Positions 15,971-23,640 of a stretch of DNA of 32,009 bases are shown here, in pieces. Under the pieces are notes generated by a model, which ran no database searches, was not told where the DNA came from, and saw only the letters and a program-made list of their open reading frames with translations. The position numbers and the translations under genes were made by a program. The number at the start of each line of letters is the position of its first letter. Within the stretch, counting starts at the first letter, position 1. Where the stretch lies: NCBI GenBank assembly GCA_021739625.1, contig JAIPBJ010000035.1, positions 1 to 32,009 on the forward strand, in the 5' to 3' direction. This DNA comes from Flavobacteriales bacterium. Lineage in GTDB: Bacteria > Bacteroidota > Bacteroidia > UBA10329.

Positions 15971-17962
15971 TCAAAGGAACGTCTTTTCAAGCCGTCTGGA
16001 CCACTCCGCATTCCTCCATTCATTCTTGGTCCTCTCCCAGCGGCTTTCAGGAATCTCGAACAGCCCGTGCTTGGCCATCAGCTTGGCCAGGGCGGACCGA
16101 TGATAGAAGTCAGCGCGATTCACATTCCGTGTGCGCCATTCCTCATTCTGCCAATGGATGAAAAGCCATTGTTCGGGAATCTCATCCTCCTTCCAGATGA
16201 ACCGGGATGTAATGTCCCAGCGGTCGTGGTTGCTTACTTCCCTAGAGATGTATCCCTCCAATCCGAGTTCGCAGATGTTGTCATTCAAGATGCGGATGGG
16301 CCGAAGCCAGTCGGTGTTCTCCGCGTTCACCTCTATCATGGCCTGATCGTAACACATTTTCATCAGTTCAGATCCCGCTGGGCATTTCATCACATTGCCC
16401 ACCACTGGCAGGTCGTGATGCGGGCGGAAAAAATAAGGTCTATCAGTGAAGATGGGCCGCAGACATGTAATGTCCATATCCGTCCACCAGCCGCCCCGTT
16501 CATAAAGCAGCCTATAGCGGAAAATGTCGCTGAAACCCGCATAGCTGCCCTTGCCGTGACCGAATGCGTTCTTCTTGCGGTAGCAGAAGACCTCATCTTT
16601 GGGAATGATCTCTGATGCATCGGCAAGTAACACGCCTGCGGGCAGCGGAGTCTCCAAATGTTCATACGCCCATAGCCTGAAAACATGCCCCTGTGAAATA
16701 TGAGAGTTGATGGTCAGCAGTTCCACTGCGCTGAGCCGATTGCCTATCCAGAGCGCGTTGAAGATCTGCCGTTCTGGGTGTAGGCTTATCCCCGTCCGTT
16801 CCTCCACCGCCTGCCAAACGTCCCATTGTGCATCGCCCCAGTGGTGATATACATGGATGAAATGTGGAGAGACCTTTTCATTCGGTTCTTCAAGCGTGAA
16901 CCGCAGACCACCATGGTGAATGATGCGGTCGTGTGCATGGTCGGCAATCAGATTGAAGGCCGAAGGCAGCACAGGTGCATCCTGAAGCCCCATTTCCCAA
17001 ACAGTGGAAATAAGAGTGCCCTGATCGCGGGTCTTCCATTCTGGAAGACCGAAGATGCGTGCCGTGCGGTCGTGCCACATGTCGAGAAAGTCATGACTGC
17101 GGCCATCGAACAGGAACACACCTCCATTCCAATGGTGCCAGTCTGCTGTGGCCACCTCTGTGCCAAAAGTGGTCTCGATCTGTTGTCGCAGATGGTCGCA
17201 TTTGCAGTCGAACACTTCCTTTCCATTGATGGTCCACAAGTGGCCGTTCGATGTGTCGCAGCGGTAGTCGGTCGAAGCCTCAATACGGGCGATGGCACTG
17301 TCCTCCCTTTCATAGAGCACTGCCCGTCCTGCACTGTTGCGCCACAGTCCCTCATCTTTATGCAGCACGAACTCATCGTTCAATTCAAACCTTTTCCGCG
17401 CAAGCCAGAATCGCACAGTGAGCCATGTATATGAAAGGCGGTCTTTTTTGATGTCGATGAACAGTTGCTCCAATCGCACCTTCAATCCAGCATCCTCCTC
17501 TTCGCGCTCAAGATGGTGGTATCTTTTGAAAAGCCCCTTCAGTTCCTTCTCCCACGCTGCAAACTGATGGATGCAGCCACAGTTGACGGCCGATGGACTG
17601 AACTTGTCCATGCGGCAGTGATCACGGGCAAAGGTGATTGGGGCTGCATAGTGCTCGAATATCCCGTCAACCTTGTCCGAAAGTGCGACCACATCGGTGT
17701 CGAGGTAGCAGTACAATGGGCCTTCAGGAAGATAGCGGTGCAGCGAGGTCTTGAGCCAGATACTGGCCTGATGGTGGTCGAGATGATCGGGCGTGCGCAC
17801 ATCAACCACTTGGTTGTGAGAGATGGCGATCGCATTGCGGCTTCGGTCGGTGACCACAATGATGTTGCTGCGCGAAAACTTCCGAAGCGCCTCCAGAGAG
17901 TAGTTCAGCGCAGCAATGTGCTCCTCTGCCCCGCAGACCACGAAAACGAAGGTGCCTTTCAT
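15971..17962 (-). CDS. Two-domain glycosyltransferase (GT8-like plus GT32-like)
   Basis: A 663-residue fusion. The N-terminal domain (about 1-370) begins with a GT-A Rossmann-like strand and has YLDTDVVAL (87-95) as its DxD metal site, then HWNGGVFLFD and RDQGTLI as in GT8-like transferases. A roughly 130-residue insertion separates the two parts of this domain. The C-terminal domain (about 375-663) has the GT32/capsular mannosyltransferase signature FRYRLLYERGGWWTDMDI, with Asp495 and Asp497 as DxD. It likely adds two sugars from nucleotide-sugar donors in succession. It is a cytoplasmic protein with no membrane helix visible. A degenerate heptamer repeat lies in the 102-base gap before it. 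Confidence 0.75.
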   Translation of the reverse strand: MKGTFVFVVCGAEEHIAALNYSLEALRKFSRSNIIVVTDRSRNAIAISHNQVVDVRTPDHLDHHQASIWLKTSLHRYLPEGPLYCYLDTDVVALSDKVDGIFEHYAAPITFARDHCRMDKFSPSAVNCGCIHQFAAWEKELKGLFKRYHHLEREEEDAGLKVRLEQLFIDIKKDRLSYTWLTVRFWLARKRFELNDEFVLHKDEGLWRNSAGRAVLYEREDSAIARIEASTDYRCDTSNGHLWTINGKEVFDCKCDHLRQQIETTFGTEVATADWHHWNGGVFLFDGRSHDFLDMWHDRTARIFGLPEWKTRDQGTLISTVWEMGLQDAPVLPSAFNLIADHAHDRIIHHGGLRFTLEEPNEKVSPHFIHVYHHWGDAQWDVWQAVEERTGISLHPERQIFNALWIGNRLSAVELLTINSHISQGHVFRLWAYEHLETPLPAGVLLADASEIIPKDEVFCYRKKNAFGHGKGSYAGFSDIFRYRLLYERGGWWTDMDITCLRPIFTDRPYFFRPHHDLPVVGNVMKCPAGSELMKMCYDQAMIEVNAENTDWLRPIRILNDNICELGLEGYISREVSNHDRWDITSRFIWKEDEIPEQWLFIHWQNEEWRTRNVNRADFYHRSALAKLMAKHGLFEIPESRWERTKNEWRNAEWSRRLEKTFL

Positions 17963-18017
17963 GAACTGGAAGAGGAGTGATTGGCCGAAGACGACAGACA
18001 GACTCCGTTCGGCCCGA

Positions 18018-18045
18018 CCTTGAACATTGATTCTTGAATCCTGAA
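18018..18045. repeat. Degenerate heptanucleotide repeat, four copies
   Basis: CCTTGAA, CATTGAT, TCTTGAA and TCCTGAA follow each other in a 7-base period. The repeat lies in the 102-base gap between the amidotransferase gene and the two-domain glycosyltransferase. On the minus strand it falls within a 29-codon frame (18048-17959) whose stop overlaps the transferase start as ATGA. Confidence 0.6.
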
Positions 18046-18064
18046 CATTTCCACACTTGCAATT

Positions 18065-19909
18065 TTACGCCTCAGCGGCCCATTGACGGTACCAGTTTTC
18101 CATCACCGCAAGTTTCCAAAGCCGCCAATGGTCCTCCCGCTCCAAAAGGCGTGAAATGAATGCATATCTTACAATTCCATCCCCTGCCAAACGGCTGTTC
18201 GCCAACTGTGCCGTGTACCATGCAATGTCCATGTAATAGCTGTCCGGTCCCACAAAACCCTGCTTCTTGCGGTGGAGAATGGCCTGCGGCAACCTGTCCT
18301 TGATGTTCTCGTGAAGCAGGAACTTGGCTTTCTCTGGCCGAAAATAGTTCTGCTCTTTACAGGCGAACACCCTTTCGAACAACCGATGGTCGAGGAATGG
18401 AACCCGGACCTCCAACGAGCAGGCCATGCTGGCACGGTCTATCTTGGTCAGCACCAGTTCTCCCATGAAACACTTTATGTCCATGTTCTGGATGGATTTG
18501 AGCGGGGACAGTTCCTTTCGGTAATGTCGGCGGTAAAACCAGTCCACGTCCTCACGGATGTGGTGGTGATGTTCGGGCTCCAGCATCTCTTGGAGCATCT
18601 CTCGGTCGAAACGCCCCATGGACATGGCCTCTGCGTAGAAATTGATGATTGATGATTGATGATTGATGATTGGCGAATGTGGACGGATCCCAAATGCAGT
18701 CTTAAACTTTCCCCATAAACCGGATCCCATTGATGCGGAAGCCTCCTCTGAAGCCTGCGCCAACTCAGCCATGTATCGCTTCTGCCAGTCGTATCCACCG
18801 AAGATCTCATCGGCCCCTTCTCCGCTCATCACCGCCTTCACATGCTGCGCGGCAAGTCGGCTCACCATCAGCGTTGGGATGATGGAGATGTCAGCGATCG
18901 GCTCGTCATACACCTGTGCCATGCCGGTAAGCAGGTCGAGGCTGTGACGGTCGGCCACTGTGGTCGTGTTACCGATTTTCAAATGGTCGGCCACCAATGC
19001 TGCTGCCAGATGTTCGCTCTTCTCCCAACCCTCGAACCCGATGGAAAACGAGCGCAGCGATGGGTTCTGCTCGGATAGAAAAAGTGCGATGGCGCTGCTG
19101 TCGTAGCCCCCGCTGAGGAAGGTGCCTACCTCCACATCGCTGCGGGCATGGATGCGGACCGATTCTTTCAGCATGGCGCCCACTTCATCTGCCAACTGCC
19201 CCGGGTTGCAGTTTCCATCGGCTGCATTCAGCTTCCAGTATTCTGTGGTCGAATGGCCGAGATCCTCCAGACTTATGGACATGAAATGTGCTGGCGGCAG
19301 TTTAGAAACGCCTTTCCAGATGGTGAGGGGTGATGGCACATAGCGATACACGAAATAGTCGGTGAAAGCGGCCATGTCCAACTCCTTCGCAACCAGTCCC
19401 GAGGCCATGATCCCCTTCAACTCGCTGGCGAAAATGAGCCGTTCTGCCGAAAGATGATAGTAGAGCGGTTTGATGCCAAAGCGGTCCCGTACGAGATGCA
19501 GGGTGTTCGAATTCCTGTTCAGCAACGCGAAGGCGAACATGCCGGTGATGCGCTCCAAAAGCCCTTCAATGCCCCATTCTGTATGGCCATGCAGCAACAC
19601 CTCGGTGTCGGTGGCCGTATGGAAAACGTGCCCTTTGGACATCAGCTCATCGCGCAGCTCCACATAGTTGTATATCTCCCCATTGAGGGTCACCACCAGC
19701 GAACCGTCCGCATGGGCCATGGGCTGCGCCCCGTTCTCAGACAGGTCGAGAAACGAGAGCCTGCGATGTCCCAGCGCAAAATGACCATCCGCAGAAAGCC
19801 ACGTGCCCGCCCCGTCAGGCCCGCGATGGGCCAAAGTGTCGCGCATACGATCGAAAAGCACTCGGTTCACCGTGCCTCTCAATTCCACCTGTCCTATGAT
19901 ACCGCACAT
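18065..19909 (-). CDS. Asparagine-synthetase-type glutamine amidotransferase
   Basis: A 614-residue class II amidotransferase fused to an ATP-dependent synthetase domain. Cys2 is the glutaminase nucleophile (MCGIIG), with HRGPDGAGTW, NGEIYNY and RDRFGIKPLYY completing the N-terminal domain. The synthetase domain has the PP-loop LSGGYDSSA (265-273) and SGEGADEIFGGY (362-373). Free-standing AsnB makes asparagine, but members in glycan and secondary-metabolite clusters amidate carboxyl groups of sugars or other acceptors, and the context favours that. Residues 412-423 (SPIINHQSSIIN) are encoded by four and a half copies of a 7-bp repeat, a linker-like insertion absent from usual AsnB sequences. 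The gene is two bases downstream of the UbiA gene. Confidence 0.88.
   Translation of the reverse strand: MCGIIGQVELRGTVNRVLFDRMRDTLAHRGPDGAGTWLSADGHFALGHRRLSFLDLSENGAQPMAHADGSLVVTLNGEIYNYVELRDELMSKGHVFHTATDTEVLLHGHTEWGIEGLLERITGMFAFALLNRNSNTLHLVRDRFGIKPLYYHLSAERLIFASELKGIMASGLVAKELDMAAFTDYFVYRYVPSPLTIWKGVSKLPPAHFMSISLEDLGHSTTEYWKLNAADGNCNPGQLADEVGAMLKESVRIHARSDVEVGTFLSGGYDSSAIALFLSEQNPSLRSFSIGFEGWEKSEHLAAALVADHLKIGNTTTVADRHSLDLLTGMAQVYDEPIADISIIPTLMVSRLAAQHVKAVMSGEGADEIFGGYDWQKRYMAELAQASEEASASMGSGLWGKFKTAFGIRPHSPIINHQSSIINFYAEAMSMGRFDREMLQEMLEPEHHHHIREDVDWFYRRHYRKELSPLKSIQNMDIKCFMGELVLTKIDRASMACSLEVRVPFLDHRLFERVFACKEQNYFRPEKAKFLLHENIKDRLPQAILHRKKQGFVGPDSYYMDIAWYTAQLANSRLAGDGIVRYAFISRLLEREDHWRLWKLAVMENWYRQWAAEA
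18641..18672. repeat. ATTGATG heptamer tandem repeat inside the amidotransferase gene
   Basis: Four perfect copies of ATTGATG (18641, 18648, 18655 and 18662) plus a further ATTG lie within the coding region. The unit is not a multiple of three, so gain or loss of one copy would frameshift the protein after about residue 412 and remove the last third of the synthetase domain. Confidence 0.95.
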
Positions 19910-19911
19910 GG

Positions 19912-21069
19912 CTAAGACAGCTTTGACTTGATGAAATCCACGGCCGACTTTTCCTCACGGACGAGGTCCACCCCGAAAAGCCGGAAGAGCCAATAGATGG
20001 GATAGTTGACCATGGCGCTTATGGCCGACCTCAGTTTCGGACGTTGACTGTCGGCCCACCAGAATGTGTTGCGACACACGTCAGAAAGTAGGGAAAGGAC
20101 ATGCACAGGGGTCATCAGCGCGGAGTGCAGCGTCAATAGCAGCAGCCAATGCCAATCTCGGACAGACAGGGCCAACAGCAGCATCACGGGAAAAATCAGT
20201 TGGTAGAATGGGTCGGGCAGGTGACGCGTCCGCTCCAGGGCCAGGAAGCGGAGTACAACTATATCGCGCAGCACGTAGAGCCGCAGCAGACAGAATGCGG
20301 CAAACAAGACGGGAAGAATCGCGAGGACAGGATCCTGATAGGACAGCATCATTCCGAATGAGAGAAATGCAGCGATTTCGAGCACCAAGAGAACAAACAG
20401 AACCGTGGATGTGCGGTTGGGTCCCAACAACTGAGGCATGGTGACCACGCCTGCTCTCCGGTCGTTGAAAAGATCGTTGACCTGATGGATGAGGATGTTG
20501 CGAAGCCCAATGAGCGCGGCAACGAACATCAAAGGGAACAACCAGATGGGCAGTACTGCCCCTGTTCCTACAAATAGCGAATAGGTGTGGAACGAGAGCA
20601 TCAGCGGCACCAGATAGGCATAGCCCATGTCCACAAGATTGGAGACAACAGGCACCACCTTCAACCGGGGGAAAGGCAGCGAATAGACCAGAAGCAATCC
20701 CACCTGCGCGGAGATGAGCACCCACGAGAGCAGATCTGACGGCAGCCACACCCACGGACAGACGGCCACGATGAGAATGCCTGACAAGAGCATGCACCGC
20801 TGTCCGATCGTAAGTGGTGCCATTCGGTTGGCCTTGCCGGCCATGGCATCATCGCTCTGATCGAAAAACTCGTTGATGAAATATCCAAGCGCAGCAAAAC
20901 CTGTGGCGGTGATCAGCGAAAGCACGATGAGCAGGACTGTGCGTCCCTCCCATGACAGTTGGAAATGCCACAGCCACAGATACACACAGCCCATGATGAA
21001 GGGTAGGAGGCTGAGGCGCCAGTCCTTCGTGCGCGAGGATTCGGATATGCGCTCCCACAGGGCGGCCAT
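19912..21069 (-). CDS. UbiA-superfamily prenyltransferase-like membrane protein
   Basis: A 385-residue polytopic protein. The first Asp-rich motif is NEFFDQSDD (66-74), fitting N-x-x-x-D-x-x-x-D, and the second is NDLFNDRRAG (198-207) with Asp199 and Asp203. Both are the magnesium-diphosphate-binding motifs of UbiA enzymes, which attach polyprenyl chains to aromatic or phospho-sugar acceptors in the membrane. There are about eight to nine predicted helices. The C-terminal tail (about 330-385) extends beyond the core. It starts one base inside the methyltransferase stop (TGATG) and ends two bases before the amidotransferase start. Quinone, chlorophyll-like or phosphoribosyl-lipid substrates are all possible; the glycan-like setting slightly favours a lipid-linked intermediate. 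Confidence 0.8.
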   Translation of the reverse strand: MAALWERISESSRTKDWRLSLLPFIMGCVYLWLWHFQLSWEGRTVLLIVLSLITATGFAALGYFINEFFDQSDDAMAGKANRMAPLTIGQRCMLLSGILIVAVCPWVWLPSDLLSWVLISAQVGLLLVYSLPFPRLKVVPVVSNLVDMGYAYLVPLMLSFHTYSLFVGTGAVLPIWLFPLMFVAALIGLRNILIHQVNDLFNDRRAGVVTMPQLLGPNRTSTVLFVLLVLEIAAFLSFGMMLSYQDPVLAILPVLFAAFCLLRLYVLRDIVVLRFLALERTRHLPDPFYQLIFPVMLLLALSVRDWHWLLLLTLHSALMTPVHVLSLLSDVCRNTFWWADSQRPKLRSAISAMVNYPIYWLFRLFGVDLVREEKSAVDFIKSKLS

Positions 21070-21920
21070 CAGTCCTTGCGGTTCAAGTGATAGAGATGCT
21101 GCTCCTTCTCAGCACTGTAGGCGGGCTTCACCGCAAGGATCTCATAGAAATCGATGGGGAATACATAGCTGTCCCAACTGTCGATCTTGCCGATGCCGAA
21201 CAGATTCTGGAAATCGTTAGAGATGCTCAGGTGTTCGAATTTTTCCATCGGAACCTGAGGTGGCCGCAGGAACTCAAGGATGAAACCCTGCTTGCGGATG
21301 GCCGACAGCACCTGGTGGAGGTCGCCCACCTCATACTCATAGGCCCGGTCTATCTGCCCGCAGATATGGTCGATGTGCAATTGTTCCCATTCATCCTTGC
21401 TCTCTCGCCTGAACAGGTCCTTGATGTAGAGCTTGCCTCCCGGTCTCAGCACCTCCCAAGCCGACCTGACGGCACCGGCCTTGTCTTTGGAATGTCCGAA
21501 GGATTCCAGAAAGATGACCCGGTCGAAGGACAATGGGGGAAAAAGCGAGGGCAGTCGGTGATAATCGCCCAAGGTCACGTTCACACGGTCTTCAACGCCT
21601 TTTTGGCGGATATGCTCCCTGGCGAGTTCGGATTGAACAGATGACACGGTGCACGACTCCACCTTCAGTCTGGCAAGACTCCCTGCAAAATAGGCAGCCG
21701 GGCCGCAGATACCACATCCCGCATCGATGATGTGCTGCCCATCTGCAAGTTGTGCGCTTGCGATGGTGTAGTCGAGATAATCGGCCACATCCGTAGTGCG
21801 GAAGGCCTGAATGATCTCGCCATAAACCTCGAGGAACTGGGGCGTGGTGCGGTCGTAGAAGTCGCCCACCCGTTTCGGTGCATCCTGCACCATGCCTCTT
21901 ACCTTACTGTCTGATGCCAT
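21069..21920 (-). CDS. SAM-dependent methyltransferase (class I)
   Basis: A 283-residue Rossmann methyltransferase. Motif I is IIDAGCGICGPAAYFA (64-79). Motif II/III regions with VESCTVSSVQSELAR, RVNVTLGDYHRLP and LESFGHSKDK follow, then LRPGGKLYIKD. These match small-molecule or lipid methyltransferases related to the tocopherol and sterol C-methyltransferases. The ATG at 21920 is preferred over an upstream in-frame TTG at 21950. The gene overlaps the UbiA start by one base and lies 76 bases after the carbamoyltransferase. Pairing of a UbiA enzyme with this methyltransferase resembles quinone or meroterpenoid tailoring, but the acceptor is not known. Confidence 0.85.
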   Translation of the reverse strand: MASDSKVRGMVQDAPKRVGDFYDRTTPQFLEVYGEIIQAFRTTDVADYLDYTIASAQLADGQHIIDAGCGICGPAAYFAGSLARLKVESCTVSSVQSELAREHIRQKGVEDRVNVTLGDYHRLPSLFPPLSFDRVIFLESFGHSKDKAGAVRSAWEVLRPGGKLYIKDLFRRESKDEWEQLHIDHICGQIDRAYEYEVGDLHQVLSAIRKQGFILEFLRPPQVPMEKFEHLSISNDFQNLFGIGKIDSWDSYVFPIDFYEILAVKPAYSAEKEQHLYHLNRKD

Positions 21921-21996
21921 TGCAGCCGTGTTGGATCCCTTACTGGACAAAGAACGTGAATGCCGCCTGAACAGATATCCCCATTGGCAATTCCGG

Positions 21997-23613
21997 TCAT
22001 TTCTTGGTCAACAGAAAGTCTCCGATCAGCATCGCATCCATGCCACAGCCATAAAATGCCGAGACCGCATCCATCACTGAATACACCATCGGTTCGCGGT
22101 TGCGATTGAAACTGGTGTTGACAACCATTCCAGTGCCTGTGGCCGCTTTGATAGACTTCAAAAGCAGTGGGAAACCACCGGGTTCACCTGCCGAAATGGT
22201 CTGAACACGAGCTGTTCCATCAACATGGGTCACAGCGGGATACTTGTCAGAAACAACGTCCACATTTACCGTCATGTACGGCAGTTCGCTTTTCGGTGAA
22301 GCGAATGCTCTGGTGAAATCCTCTTCCAGCACCGATGGGCAGAACGGACGGAATCCCTCTCGGAACTTGATGCGGCCGTTGATGATCTCCTTCATTTCGG
22401 GATTGAACGGTGAAGCAAGGATGCTGCGGCTGCCCAATGCACGGGGGCCGAACTCGGCACGGCCCTCCATCCAACCCACAACCTTATCCTGAAGAATGAG
22501 GTCTGCGGCCATATGCCAGGGCTCGTTCACTTGCATGTACTTCGCGCCAAGCCTTGCAAGCGTGTCAGCAATTTCTTTGTTGGTGAACTCCCTACCGAGT
22601 TTTGCGGTGATCATCGGAGCAGGACTGACATCGAATTCCACTGAAGCGAGATAGGCCGCGCCCAATGAGATTCCTGCATCGCCAGAAGCCGGCTGCACGA
22701 AAATGTCATCGATGCAGTCGAGCGCCAGCAGTTTGCGGTTGGCCGCGCAGTTGAGGGCCACGCCACCGGCCAAGCACAGTTTCCGCAGGCCTGTCTGTGC
22801 TGAAAAGGATCTCACCACCTCCAAAAGGGCGTTCTCCAAAAGTTGTTGCGTGGCCGCAGCTACATTTTTGAAACGGGCATCCATAGTACTGTCGGGCAAA
22901 CGAGGCCCTCCAAGTTCGGAGATCAGTTTTTGATTGAAGATCGCCTGTTGACGGGAGCCCTGAGGCTGACCGGGCACATAGTGTTTCACGTATCCGTCAT
23001 TCAACTGATATGACCCGTTTCCGACCGCAAGCAGAAAGGAGAGGTCAATGGCATCTGCATTCCCGTAGGGCGCAAGTCCCATCAGCTTGTATTCGTCCGT
23101 GTCGCGGGTGAAGCCACAGAACTGGGTCATCATCGAATAAAAGATGCCAAGACTGTTGTCGCGCGCAATCTGCTCAAGCACATCCAGCTTTCCTCCCCGT
23201 CCGATTGCCTTCTGTAGCGAGATGCCATCGCCCGATGCATCGATGGTGATGACCATCGTGTCATCAAATCCTGAAGCGTAGTAGCTGCTGGCCGCATGGC
23301 AGAGATGATGGTGGTAGCGCACAGTTCGCGGACAGTGGCCGAAGCTGTAGATGAAATACTCCTTCAGTGCGGCTTCATACTCATCACCCCAGGTGCTGCC
23401 ATGGGTGGCCATGATGTCCACATCGCGAATACTGATGCCTGCAAGGTTCAGCACCTCATGAACGGCAAGGAAGGGCAGCTGTCCGGACGAGTGCTTGACA
23501 CGGTTGAGGCGTTCCTCTTCCCCTGCGGCCAACAATATCCCATCGCGCAGCAGCACGGCCGAAACGTCCTGATAGCCGGCCCTCACACCACCGTTTATGC
23601 CCAGAATAGTCAT
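21997..23613 (-). CDS. Carbamoyltransferase (NodU/CmcH/TobZ family)
   Basis: A 538-residue protein with the two-domain plan of the family. The N-terminal Kae1-like domain (about 1-340) has ILGINGG, DVSAVLL, the metal-binding HHHLCHAASSYYASGF (101-116, His102 and His106) and TIDASGDG (123-130). The C-terminal YrdC-like domain (about 350-538) has GWMEGRAEFGPRALGSRSIL, FREGFRPFCPSVLEED and a VNTSFN segment. Such enzymes make a carbamoyl-adenylate intermediate from carbamoyl phosphate and ATP, then carbamoylate a hydroxyl group on a sugar or antibiotic. It is 27 bases downstream of the TMTC-like gene in the same minus-strand block. A carbamoylated sugar in the product is the natural inference. 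Confidence 0.92.
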   Translation of the reverse strand: MTILGINGGVRAGYQDVSAVLLRDGILLAAGEEERLNRVKHSSGQLPFLAVHEVLNLAGISIRDVDIMATHGSTWGDEYEAALKEYFIYSFGHCPRTVRYHHHLCHAASSYYASGFDDTMVITIDASGDGISLQKAIGRGGKLDVLEQIARDNSLGIFYSMMTQFCGFTRDTDEYKLMGLAPYGNADAIDLSFLLAVGNGSYQLNDGYVKHYVPGQPQGSRQQAIFNQKLISELGGPRLPDSTMDARFKNVAAATQQLLENALLEVVRSFSAQTGLRKLCLAGGVALNCAANRKLLALDCIDDIFVQPASGDAGISLGAAYLASVEFDVSPAPMITAKLGREFTNKEIADTLARLGAKYMQVNEPWHMAADLILQDKVVGWMEGRAEFGPRALGSRSILASPFNPEMKEIINGRIKFREGFRPFCPSVLEEDFTRAFASPKSELPYMTVNVDVVSDKYPAVTHVDGTARVQTISAGEPGGFPLLLKSIKAATGTGMVVNTSFNRNREPMVYSVMDAVSAFYGCGMDAMLIGDFLLTKK

Positions 23614-23640
23614 GATGCCCTGTTAGCTCCTTTCTTCATT

